Shown here piece after piece: positions 41,909 through 49,710 of a stretch of DNA of 64,000 nt. Under the pieces are notes generated by a model that saw only the letters and a program-made list of their open reading frames with translations, was not told where the DNA came from and did no database searches. Each line of letters begins with the position of its first letter. Positions within the stretch are counted from its first letter, which is position 1. The stretch comes from Streptomyces clavuligerus (lineage in GTDB: Bacteria > Actinomycetota > Actinomycetes > Streptomycetales > Streptomycetaceae): contig NZ_CP027859.1 in NCBI RefSeq assembly GCF_005519465.1, positions 558,001 through 622,000 on the forward strand. The letters are read 5' to 3'. The position numbers were made by a program, and so were the translations under genes.

Positions 41909-43105
41909 TCAGATCCCGACGTAGTTCTCCGCGAACCAGTCCTGTTCGGCGCGCGAGGTGCGCAGGGTCGTGAGACAGGCGCGGCGTGAGCCGGTGTCCT
42001 GGCGGAGCGGCCCGCCGTACGGGGCCGGAGCGCCTGGGCCGTCGCGCACCTCGCTGACGTCGTGCAGCAGATGGATCATCCACTGCGAGAACCGTTGCGC
42101 CCGCCATATGTGGCTCAGGCACCGCGCCGAGTAGGCGTCGAGCCCGTCCGGTCGGCCGTGCACGATGGCATCGATCAGGCCACGCCCGAGAAGCTCCGCC
42201 TCCAGCACCGCGAGGTTGGCGCCCTTGGCCGCGGCCGGAGCGAGCAGGCTCGCCGCGTCGCCCGCGAGCAGGAGTGTGCCGTGGCGCAGCGGTTCGAGTA
42301 TGTCGGACTCCAGGTCGATCACGGTCCGCTGGAGGAGCGGGCCGTGGTGCAGGGGGCCGTAGGCGGCGGCGCGCATCCGCAGGCTCAGCTCGGTCCAGAT
42401 CCGGTCGTCGGACCATGCCTCGGCCGGGGTGCCACGTGCCCATTGGAGGTAGTAACGGGTCACCTCGGGCGTACGTGCCATATGTCCGGCGAATCCCTCG
42501 GGGTGCACCGCGTATCCGATGGCGTCGAGGCTCGGAGGAGCCGCGGCGAGCAGGCCGAGCCAGGTGATCCCGTGGTCGTGGTGGTACCGCCGGACCGTGC
42601 CGTGCGGAAGGGACCGGCGGGCCGCGCCATGGCGGCCGTCGCAGCCCGCGACGTAGGTACCCTGCCAGCGGTCCGGTCGGCCGTCCGGGCCCTGGACGGT
42701 GACCGAGGGCCGTGGGCCGTCGGTGTCCAGCACGGCGAGCGCCGGGGTCGCGAAGTGAATCCGTCCGCCCGCCTCCAGGTACCGCGCCAGCAGGTCCGTG
42801 ACGAGTTGCTGCTGCGGGTAGACCGTGTGCGGCTCGCCCTTGCCGAGGTGACCGTAGTCCAGCCGGAAACGGCCGCTCTCCGTGCGGAACTCGCAGGTGG
42901 TGTGCTCCGTGCCGGTTCGATGGAGCCCGTCGGCCAGGCCGTGGCGGTCCAGGACGCGGACCGTGTGCGGAGCGAGGAACCCGGCTCGGGCCCGGGTCTG
43001 GATCTGTGCACGGGTGGCCCGTTCCAGAATGACGCAGTCGATCCCGGCCGCCCGGAGGAGGTTTCCGACCACCAGCCCCGCGGGGCCGGCACCGAGGATG
43101 ATCAC
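41909..43105 (-). CDS. FAD-dependent aromatic monooxygenase (4-hydroxybenzoate 3-monooxygenase-like)
   Basis: A flavoprotein of about 398 residues or slightly more. Motifs: dinucleotide fold ILGAGPAGL, AGCDGRHGAARR (the DG motif), and LLAGDAASLLAPAAAKGANLAVLEAELL (the GD motif). RARAGFLAPHTVRVLDRHGL and VYPQQQLVTDLL are typical of PobA relatives. It would hydroxylate a phenolic ring using NAD(P)H and O2. The GTG at 43105 begins within the first beta strand of the FAD fold. A strong Shine-Dalgarno run (GAGGGAGGGG) precedes an in-frame ATC at 43123 instead, so the true start may be non-canonical. Confidence 0.88.
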   Translation of the reverse strand: MIILGAGPAGLVVGNLLRAAGIDCVILERATRAQIQTRARAGFLAPHTVRVLDRHGLADGLHRTGTEHTTCEFRTESGRFRLDYGHLGKGEPHTVYPQQQLVTDLLARYLEAGGRIHFATPALAVLDTDGPRPSVTVQGPDGRPDRWQGTYVAGCDGRHGAARRSLPHGTVRRYHHDHGITWLGLLAAAPPSLDAIGYAVHPEGFAGHMARTPEVTRYYLQWARGTPAEAWSDDRIWTELSLRMRAAAYGPLHHGPLLQRTVIDLESDILEPLRHGTLLLAGDAASLLAPAAAKGANLAVLEAELLGRGLIDAIVHGRPDGLDAYSARCLSHIWRAQRFSQWMIHLLHDVSEVRDGPGAPAPYGGPLRQDTGSRRACLTTLRTSRAEQDWFAENYVGI

Positions 43106-43436
43106 ATCGGCCGTGTTGCGGATGGCCCCTCCCTCGTTCCGTCACACAACACCATCGTAGGCTCGAACGGCGTCAGGGCCCGGTCCGCTGCGTGCCTCGT
43201 CCGGTCGTCCACGTGCGCCGTCCCGTTCCTCTGGGCGCCCCGTCCCCTTGTGGATAAACTGACAAGTATCTTATCTGCCCACCACTCCGCCGAGCAGGGC
43301 GTGAACGGGGGAACGGCTGGAATCCGCGGCCGGTCGGCCCGGCGGAGCGCCGTCCGGCCTCCGGACAGCCGGGGCGGGCGCCCGGACAGCCAGGGGGGGG
43401 CGGCGGCGGGCCCGCGGCTTGCGAGGTGTCAGGGAC
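43106..43436. other. Divergent intergenic region with operator-like inverted repeats
   Basis: 331 bp between the monooxygenase and the decarboxylase. An AT-rich core at 43247-43275 holds two interlocked inverted repeats: cttgt (43247) with acaag (43262), and gataa (43253) with ttatc (43271). It is a likely promoter/operator; no adjacent regulator gene is present. A run of eight G (43393-43400) lies just before the decarboxylase. Confidence 0.35.
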
Positions 43437-44970
43437 ATGCGTGGCAACGGTGTCAGGACGACCGCGGGGGACGAGCTGGAACCCACGCGCGAACAGTGGG
43501 CCGCGTGGGGCGAATCCGTCCTCCAGCTCCTGGCGGACCTCCTGGCCGGGGCGGACGCGCCCCGGGCCCGCCCCGGCCCGCCCCCGGCGGGCTTCCTGGC
43601 CGAACTGCGCGAGCCTCCCGGGGAGGCCCCGGAGGACTTTCCCGTTCTGCTGAAACGCTTCGAGAAGGCCGCGGCGCAGGCGCTGGAGACCGCCCAGCCG
43701 GGCAATCTCGCCTACGTTCCCAGCGCCGGTCTCCTCAGTTCGGCGCTCGGGGAGTTCCTCAGCCGCGCCACCAACCGGTACACGGCGTTCAGTTCGACCG
43801 CTCCCGCGTTGGTCGCGCTGGAGGAAGCGACGCTGAACTGGGTTGTGCGACCTCTTCGGGCTCCCGGACGGGGCGATGGGACTGATCACCACGGGCGCCT
43901 CCATGGCGGCCCTGTCGGCCGTGACGGCGGCACGGGAACGGCACCTGGGCGACGACCTCCGCAGCGGCACGGCCTATGTCGCGGAGCACACGCATCCCGC
44001 GATGGTGAAAGCGGCCCGTGTCGCGGGGGTGCTCCCGGACCGTGTCCGCCGCGTTCCCGTGACCGGGGACCTCCATATGGACGTGGACGCCGTGCGGGAG
44101 GCGGTCGGCCGCGACCGGGCGAGAGGACTGCGGCCGTTCCTCCTGGTGGGCACCGCGGGCACGACGGACACCGGCGCGGTGGACCCGCTCCGGCCGCTGG
44201 CCGACCTGGCCCGCCGGAACGGGATGTGGTTCCACATCGACGCCGCCTACGGGGGGTTCTTCATTCTGACCGAACGTGGCCGGGCGAGGCTGAGGGGAGT
44301 CGAGCGGGCCGACTCGATCGGTCTCGACCCCCACAAGAGCCTCTTCCTCCCCTTCGGTACCGGCATTCTGCTGGTGCGGGACGCGGGGACGCTGCGGGCC
44401 CCGTTCGCCTGTGACGCGGACTGCCTGCTCGACGTCCGCGACGGCGGCGGGCTGACCGACTACGCCGACTACGGCCCCGAACTCACCCGGGAGTTCCGCG
44501 GCCTGCGCCTGTGGCTGCCACTGCACCTCCACGGCCTCGGCGCCTTCCGGGACGCGCTGGACGAGAAGCTCACGCTCGCCGCGTACGCGTACGGCCGGCT
44601 GAGCACGGAACCCCTGGTCGGCACGGTGTATCCGCCGGAACTCTCGACGGTCGCGTTCCATATCCGGGGCCTGGACGACACCGGCCACACCCGGCTGCTG
44701 CGCGGCGTCAACGAGCAGGGGCGGATACAGCTCTCCAGCACCCGCGTCCTGGGGCGGGTGGCCCTGCGTCTGTGCGTGATGTCCCACCGGACGCACCGCG
44801 AGCACGTCGAGGAGGCGCTGGACATCATCCTCGACGCGGCGGGCCCGGGAGCGCGTACCCCACTTTCACAAGCCACCGGATCACTTTCCCGATCCACCGG
44901 ACCGGGCACCGGGAAAACCGCGCACCCGGAAAGGCCCACCGTTCAGCCACCCGCACAAGGGGCAATCTGA
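43437..44970 (+). pseudogene. PLP-dependent (group II, aromatic amino acid-type) decarboxylase split by a +1 frameshift
   Basis: The protein is readable as one family member only if one base is removed near 43843. The first frame (from ATG 43437) gives the N-terminal part ending ALVALEEATLNWVV; the second gives CDLFGLPDGAMGLITTGASMAALSAVTAARERHL and the rest. Restored, the enzyme would be about 510 residues with HIDAAYGG and the PLP lysine in DPHKSLFLPFG (codon at 44335). Either there is a real mutation, a sequencing error in tgggttgtgcgac, or frameshifting. TTG 43843 could start the second part but lacks a ribosome site. It would make an amine from an amino acid. Confidence 0.8.
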
Positions 44971-45108
44971 TGCACCGCACACACTGATGTGCGATGGTGA
45001 AAACGGGGCAGGGCAACGGGGAGAGACAGCGGAAGGCCGGACCGGCGTCACCGGTCACCGACCCCGCACGCACACCGTGTTCCGCGAGCGATCGGAGATC
45101 CGTTCTCG

Positions 45109-46254
45109 ATGACGCATTCCCGGTACGACCTCTCCGCGAGCGAGACCGAGCCCGAGCCGGACGGACTCGACATGCCCGCGCTCGCCCGTCTGGTATTCGG
45201 GCACGCCGCGTTCCAGTATCTCCACGCGGCCTGCGAACTCGGTCTGATCCGGCTGCTGTCCCGGCACGGAGCCCTCGGCAAGGACGCGATCGGCACCCGG
45301 CTCGGACTCGGGGAGAGGGCCTGCGACATCCTTCTCCTGGGCTGCGCCTCCCTCGGGATCGTGGTGCGCGAGGGGGACCGTTACCGCCTCGCCGGACTGG
45401 TGGCAGCCCTGGTGGAGGCCGGTGACTGGGACGGTATCGAGAACACCGTCGCCTTTGAGGGGCATATCGCGTACGAGGGCCAGGCGGACTTCACCGCATC
45501 GCTGCGCGCCAACAGCAATGTCGGGCTCCGCCGCATTCCCGGCACCGGGCGGAATCTGTACCACCGCCTCAGTGAGAATCCACGCCTCGAAGCGGTGTTC
45601 TTCCGTTACATGCGCTCGTGGTCGGAGATGGCCAACCACCATCTGGTCTCCCATGTCACGGAACTCGCGCCGACCCGGCTGCTGGACTGCGGCGGCGGGG
45701 ACGCCGTCAACGCCATCGCCCTCGCCACGGCCAGCCCGGACCTGACCGTGACCATTCTGGAGATTCCGCAGACCGCCCGCATAGCGGAACGCCGTATTGT
45801 CGAAGCGGGGCTGGAGGAACGGATACATGTACACGCGGGCGATATGCACGCCGCCGAGTTTCCCGGCGGATTCGATGTCGTGCTCTTCGCCCACCAGCTC
45901 GTCATCTGGACGATGGAGGAGAACACGGAGCTGCTGCGCAAGGCGTTCCGGGCGCTGCGTCCCGGTGGACATGTGGTCATCTTCAATTCCATGTCCGCCG
46001 ACCGGGGGGACGGCCCGGTCGTGGCGGCGCTGGACAGTGTGTACTTCGCCGTGCTCCCGGAAGAGGGCGGAATGATCTATCGCTGGCAGCAGTACGACAC
46101 ATGCCTGACCGCCGCCGGTTTCGGCGCGGCGCGTCGCCTGTCCGGGGTGGACACCCCACGGCCTGATGGTCGCGGCCAGGCCCTGACCCGGCCGGATCGG
46201 TCCGTCGCACGGGCCCGGATCCGATCCGTCGTACACACCCGGACGGGCGGATGA
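45109..46254 (+). CDS. SAM-dependent O-methyltransferase (Methyltransf_2 family), apparent C-terminal frameshift
   Basis: A 381-residue frame. An N-terminal winged-helix dimerisation domain (YLHAACELGLIRLLSRHGALG, ILLLGCASLGIV) precedes the SAM domain with LLDCGGGDAVNAIALA and LRPGGHVVIFNSM. This is the plan of small-molecule O-methyltransferases. The C-terminus after RRLSG is unlike the family, but the +1 frame from 46148 reads WTPHGLMVAARP and stops at 46186, the expected ending. One extra G in ggggtgg (46144-46150) explains this. It follows the decarboxylase by 138 nt and may share its transcript. Confidence 0.85.
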   Translation: MTHSRYDLSASETEPEPDGLDMPALARLVFGHAAFQYLHAACELGLIRLLSRHGALGKDAIGTRLGLGERACDILLLGCASLGIVVREGDRYRLAGLVAALVEAGDWDGIENTVAFEGHIAYEGQADFTASLRANSNVGLRRIPGTGRNLYHRLSENPRLEAVFFRYMRSWSEMANHHLVSHVTELAPTRLLDCGGGDAVNAIALATASPDLTVTILEIPQTARIAERRIVEAGLEERIHVHAGDMHAAEFPGGFDVVLFAHQLVIWTMEENTELLRKAFRALRPGGHVVIFNSMSADRGDGPVVAALDSVYFAVLPEEGGMIYRWQQYDTCLTAAGFGAARRLSGVDTPRPDGRGQALTRPDRSVARARIRSVVHTRTGG

Positions 46255-46642
46255 ACGTCCTTTCCCCACCAGCGTTTCCAGCGCATGCCTCACCACCTCG
46301 CGCCCGGCGCATATGGCCCCCTCGTCGGCTCAGTGACGATCGCGGCCGGACGCCACGGGAGCGTCCGGACCCGCCCCACGGTGCTGTCCGCCCCGGGGAG
46401 GGGGTGGACAGCGGTTCGCGGCCCCGACCTGGCCACGCTCATCGGCGTACTCAACCGCCGCCGGTGCTGAGGAAGCCGCCGACCGGAGGCCCCCGCCGGC
46501 CATCGGCATCGAGGACGAGCGTACGAGCCCACGCGCGTGCGGGCGTGCGGGCCGGACGCGCGGACCGCGTCAGCGGTGCCCTGGAAACGTCGGTGCCCGG
46601 CCCCGGATTCACCGGGACCGGGCACCAGGAGCGCTTCCGGCA
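46255..46642. other. Intergenic region
   Basis: 388 bp between the convergent methyltransferase and the probable immunity gene. Apart from the terminator hairpin at 46592-46626 I see no feature. Confidence 0.4.
46592..46626 (-). terminator. Hairpin after the toxin-immunity operon
   Basis: A perfect 9-bp stem (ggtgcccgg / ccgggcacc) with a 17-nt loop, 16 nt past the stop at 46643. Confidence 0.55.
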
Positions 46643-47305
46643 CTACTCGACGAGGTGGTTCACCTCGTCCACGAGGTACTCCCCGTACCCGAACCGCTCC
46701 CCCAGCCGTTCCAGGCGCTCGTACAGCTCCCGCGAGATCCGTGCCTCAAAGGCGCCGAAGGCCCGGAGCGCAAAGCGGAACGCGAGTTCCGAGCAGACCA
46801 GCTCGGCACAGCGGGTCAGCGCCGCCGTGGCCGTGGCCGATGTGACTCCGGCGTCCTGGCGTGGCGTCAGCTCGTTCAGCAGCGCCGTGACCTCACCGGC
46901 GAGGTGACGGTGCGCATGGCCCGGTGGGCAGGGCGGGACGGTGGTCCACTGGGCCGACGGGGCGCCGTACGCCCTGATCACCGGGGTGACCACCGCCAGC
47001 ACCTCGTCGAGCCACGGGCGCTCCCGGCCCTCGATCGACGGGCTGCCGTCGAAGGCGTCACGGTTGGTGAGCGCCCACAGCGCGGCGATCTCGGGCCCGG
47101 TCAGCGCCGAGTCCCGGAGCCTGAGCACATCCTCGACCAGCAGCGACTGACCCAGGATCCCGTGCTCGGTGGAGGCGGTCACCGACGCGATGTGCTCCTG
47201 TTCGCTGTCGGCGTCCAGCAGCCAGTCGCCGTGGAAGGAGGCGCCCAGGGCGGTGATACCGAAGTCGAACAGGAGATCGTCGGGGGTGAGGGCGGGGTCG
47301 TGCAC
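46643..47305 (-). CDS. Probable immunity protein for the adjacent polymorphic toxin
   Basis: A 220-residue, acidic, mostly helical, cytoplasmic protein. GTG 47305 has GAGGAG 7 nt upstream and starts 14 nt after the toxin stop, so both are on one transcript. I do not recognise a named family. Features: DDLLFDFGITALGASFHGDW at the N-terminus, a PPCPPGHAHRH turn and an Arg/Glu-rich helix (ARISRELYERLERLGERFG). Position directly behind an RNase A-like toxin, size and acidity are those of immunity proteins; the role is inferred from context. Confidence 0.6.
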   Translation of the reverse strand: MHDPALTPDDLLFDFGITALGASFHGDWLLDADSEQEHIASVTASTEHGILGQSLLVEDVLRLRDSALTGPEIAALWALTNRDAFDGSPSIEGRERPWLDEVLAVVTPVIRAYGAPSAQWTTVPPCPPGHAHRHLAGEVTALLNELTPRQDAGVTSATATAALTRCAELVCSELAFRFALRAFGAFEARISRELYERLERLGERFGYGEYLVDEVNHLVE

Positions 47306-47319
47306 GGAGGGCTCCTCGC

Positions 47320-49356
47320 TCAGATCGGGTACGCGGTGGACACGTAGTAGCCGCCGGGCTTGTGTCCGGGGGCACGCTGAAGGAGGACGACATAGCCGTT
47401 CCCCGCCTTGCTGTGCTTCCCGTCGTGGGTCATCACATCACCGAGCGAGTTCTTCGCCCCGAAGGTGCCCCGGAGCTCCAGCGGCTTCGTGGCGCCCTTG
47501 CGCAGCCAGTCCTGGATCTTCGCCTTGTTGGCGGCCACGGCGTAGTCCACGACCTGCTGGGCGGTCTGCCGGTCGACCCACCGGCTGTTCGACGTCGGCT
47601 TGCCGTACTTCCGGGTCTTCTTGATCGCCAGTTGCTTCATCTGCTCCAGGGTCACGTCGACGTGCTCGTCCAGGGTGTGCGCGAGGCCCGGGTAGAGCAC
47701 GGCGTCCCTGGCCAGGTCGTTGCAGTTGTGGACGAGGGCACTGCGCTCGCCGACACCGACGTAGTAGCTGTCGATGCCGCTCACATCGAGGTCGTATGTC
47801 GTCTGCTCGGCGGCGAGGCGCTCGCTGCCCGCGACGGTCAGCTCCCGGCCCTCGCCGTCGAGCAGCCTGCTGCCCGGCACCAGCTCATCGGCCCGGACCC
47901 AGTCCCGGCGGTCGGCCGACCAGTACAGATGGTGTCCGGTGGATGTGACGGTGGCGCCGTTCTCGGCGGTCAGCCGGGTGAACTCCTTGTCGGACTCGGT
48001 GACGATCGCCGACAGCACCGGCTGGACCCGGGTGAGCGGGGTATCACCGGTGGGGTCGGTGGCCAGCACCAGATCGCCCGACTGGACGTCCTCGATGGGC
48101 TTGCGGCTGCCGTCGCCCATCAGCACGGCGGTGCCGGCCGGGAAGCTGTTGCAGCCGGGGATCGACTTGTCCTTGCGGATGTCGTCGGGCTTGAGCGCCT
48201 TGCCGCCCGCCTTGATCCAGCGCAGGACGAACAGGGAGCCGGTCGCCCGGTCGTAGGCGTCGAGCTTCTCGCCGGTCGCCAGGTCCTTGCCGGTGATGGC
48301 CTCGACGACGCCCTTGCCGTCGCCGATCCCGGGGATCAGGCCGAGCAGCAGGGACATGCGCCTGTCCTGCTCGGCGCTGTCCAGGCCGGAGGAGCCGCTG
48401 GCCCAGGTGTCCCCGATGTGGGAGAAGTCGAAGTCGATGGCGGGCAGCTCCCGGAGCTTCGCCGCCGCCTTCTTGATCTTGGGAATCTCCTTGTTCATCT
48501 TGTCGACGCCGCGGTTGGCCTGGGCGATGCCCTGGTTCATCTGGTCCATGCCGCGGTTGGCCTGCGCGATACCGCGGTTCATCCCGTCCAGGGCGCTGTT
48601 GACGTCGCCGACGGCGTCGTTCATGTCGTCGAGCGCCCGGTTCATCTGCGACATCCCGGCGTTGATGTCGTCCAGGATCTTGTTCATCTCGATGATCGCG
48701 TCATGGAGCATCAGCACCAGCTCGATGAGCTTGGTGAGGGCTTCCACCAGGGCGATCAACAGCTTGACGAGGCTCTTCACCGCCTCGATCAGCACCTGGA
48801 CCGATTCGATGACCAGCACCGCCACGGTCTGCATGGCGTCGATGGTCTTCTCCGCGGCGCGGGCCGCGGTCTTCAGCCGCTCCTCGGCCTTGGCGCGTTC
48901 GGCGGGGTCCGCGATCGACGCGGGGTCCTGCTGCAACAGCTTCTGGAACGGTGCCAATTCGGCCTGGAGCTTCTGGATGTTCCCCAGATTCTGGACGAGG
49001 TCCTTCGCGCCCTCGTGGGCGGTGAACCCGAACAGCCCCACCCCTGCGCCGGTCCGTACGGACTGCTCGGCGAAGGCCCGGTAGCAGCGCGGCTTCTCCA
49101 GCAACGACTTGCTGCCGCAACCGGAGTAGGTCGCCGCTGCCTTGATCAGCTCCGCCATCCGGTCGGCGGTGGACTTCTCCTGGGCCTTGGCCGCTGCCGC
49201 CCGCGCGGCCTCGGCCGCCTCGCGTGCCGTGTCGGAGGCCGATCGCACCTGCGCGCTCTGCGAGGCGACGGCGGTGTGCTCCCCCAGTCCCAGGGAGAGG
49301 AAGACCGCCAGAACGGTCAGGAGAGGTGTCACTCTCCAGGTCATGCGGTGGTACAT
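47320..49356 (-). CDS. Polymorphic toxin: signal peptide, coiled coil, Hint domain, RNase A-like tip
   Basis: A 678-residue exported toxin. Residues 1-35 are a Sec signal (LLTVLAVFLSLGLGEHTAVA). A long helical region follows, with heptad-like and repeated segments (QMNQGIAQANRGVDKMN) at about 215-300. A pretoxin Hint domain begins at Cys402 (CNSFPAGTAVLMGDG) and ends at VHN-Cys545. The C-terminal ~130 residues match the bacterial RNase A-like (CdiA-CT) pattern: HTLDEHVDVTLEQM, TAQQVVDYAVAANKAKIQDWL and GGYYVSTAYP, with the expected His and Thr residues. Hint self-cleavage would release this RNase to attack target-cell RNA. The immunity gene is directly downstream. Confidence 0.85.
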   Translation of the reverse strand: MYHRMTWRVTPLLTVLAVFLSLGLGEHTAVASQSAQVRSASDTAREAAEAARAAAAKAQEKSTADRMAELIKAAATYSGCGSKSLLEKPRCYRAFAEQSVRTGAGVGLFGFTAHEGAKDLVQNLGNIQKLQAELAPFQKLLQQDPASIADPAERAKAEERLKTAARAAEKTIDAMQTVAVLVIESVQVLIEAVKSLVKLLIALVEALTKLIELVLMLHDAIIEMNKILDDINAGMSQMNRALDDMNDAVGDVNSALDGMNRGIAQANRGMDQMNQGIAQANRGVDKMNKEIPKIKKAAAKLRELPAIDFDFSHIGDTWASGSSGLDSAEQDRRMSLLLGLIPGIGDGKGVVEAITGKDLATGEKLDAYDRATGSLFVLRWIKAGGKALKPDDIRKDKSIPGCNSFPAGTAVLMGDGSRKPIEDVQSGDLVLATDPTGDTPLTRVQPVLSAIVTESDKEFTRLTAENGATVTSTGHHLYWSADRRDWVRADELVPGSRLLDGEGRELTVAGSERLAAEQTTYDLDVSGIDSYYVGVGERSALVHNCNDLARDAVLYPGLAHTLDEHVDVTLEQMKQLAIKKTRKYGKPTSNSRWVDRQTAQQVVDYAVAANKAKIQDWLRKGATKPLELRGTFGAKNSLGDVMTHDGKHSKAGNGYVVLLQRAPGHKPGGYYVSTAYPI

Positions 49357-49425
49357 ACATGCCTTACAGACAGGGAGGCCGCACCTGATGAGTGGTGAGA
49401 TCAACAGATGGGCCTCGTTTTCCCC

Positions 49426-49443
49426 CTGATGGTTACCCATCAG
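49426..49443. promoter_or_regulatory. 18-bp inverted repeat upstream of the toxin gene
   Basis: ctgatgg-ttac-ccatcag is a perfect 7-bp inverted repeat with a 4-nt centre, 70 bp before the toxin start in a divergent promoter region. It may be an operator or a leader hairpin. A partial copy (cctgatg) lies near 49384. Confidence 0.4.
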
Positions 49444-49710
49444 TCAATGAACGACAGACAGAGTACGATAAATCTGATCATGGTCAGGCCGATCGGGTCA
49501 GCCGGGAGTGCGGTGGAGCCCTCGCTCCGATCCTCCCCCGATCCTTTTCGCGCTGCGCCCCCGCCGACCCTGATCGGTCCCCGAGTCGACCCGGAAAGGC
49601 CCCTGACTCGGGCGCCACATGAGCGACGGAGCGCCTAACGTGAAAGACGGCGGTGCCCGGCCGGGTCCGCACGGCTGACACCGCCCCTCTCTTCGCGAGG
49701 AGGACCATCC
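49444..49710. other. Remaining divergent region between toxin and S33 hydrolase
   Basis: About 270 bp, AT-richer near 49440-49490 (acgataaatctgatcatgg), which probably holds the toxin promoter. No small gene is supported. Confidence 0.35.

Noticed and set aside
43843..44970. Independent gene starting at TTG 43843
   Set aside because: The N-terminal half of the same enzyme is encoded immediately upstream in another frame, and no ribosome site precedes the TTG. A frameshift explains it better.
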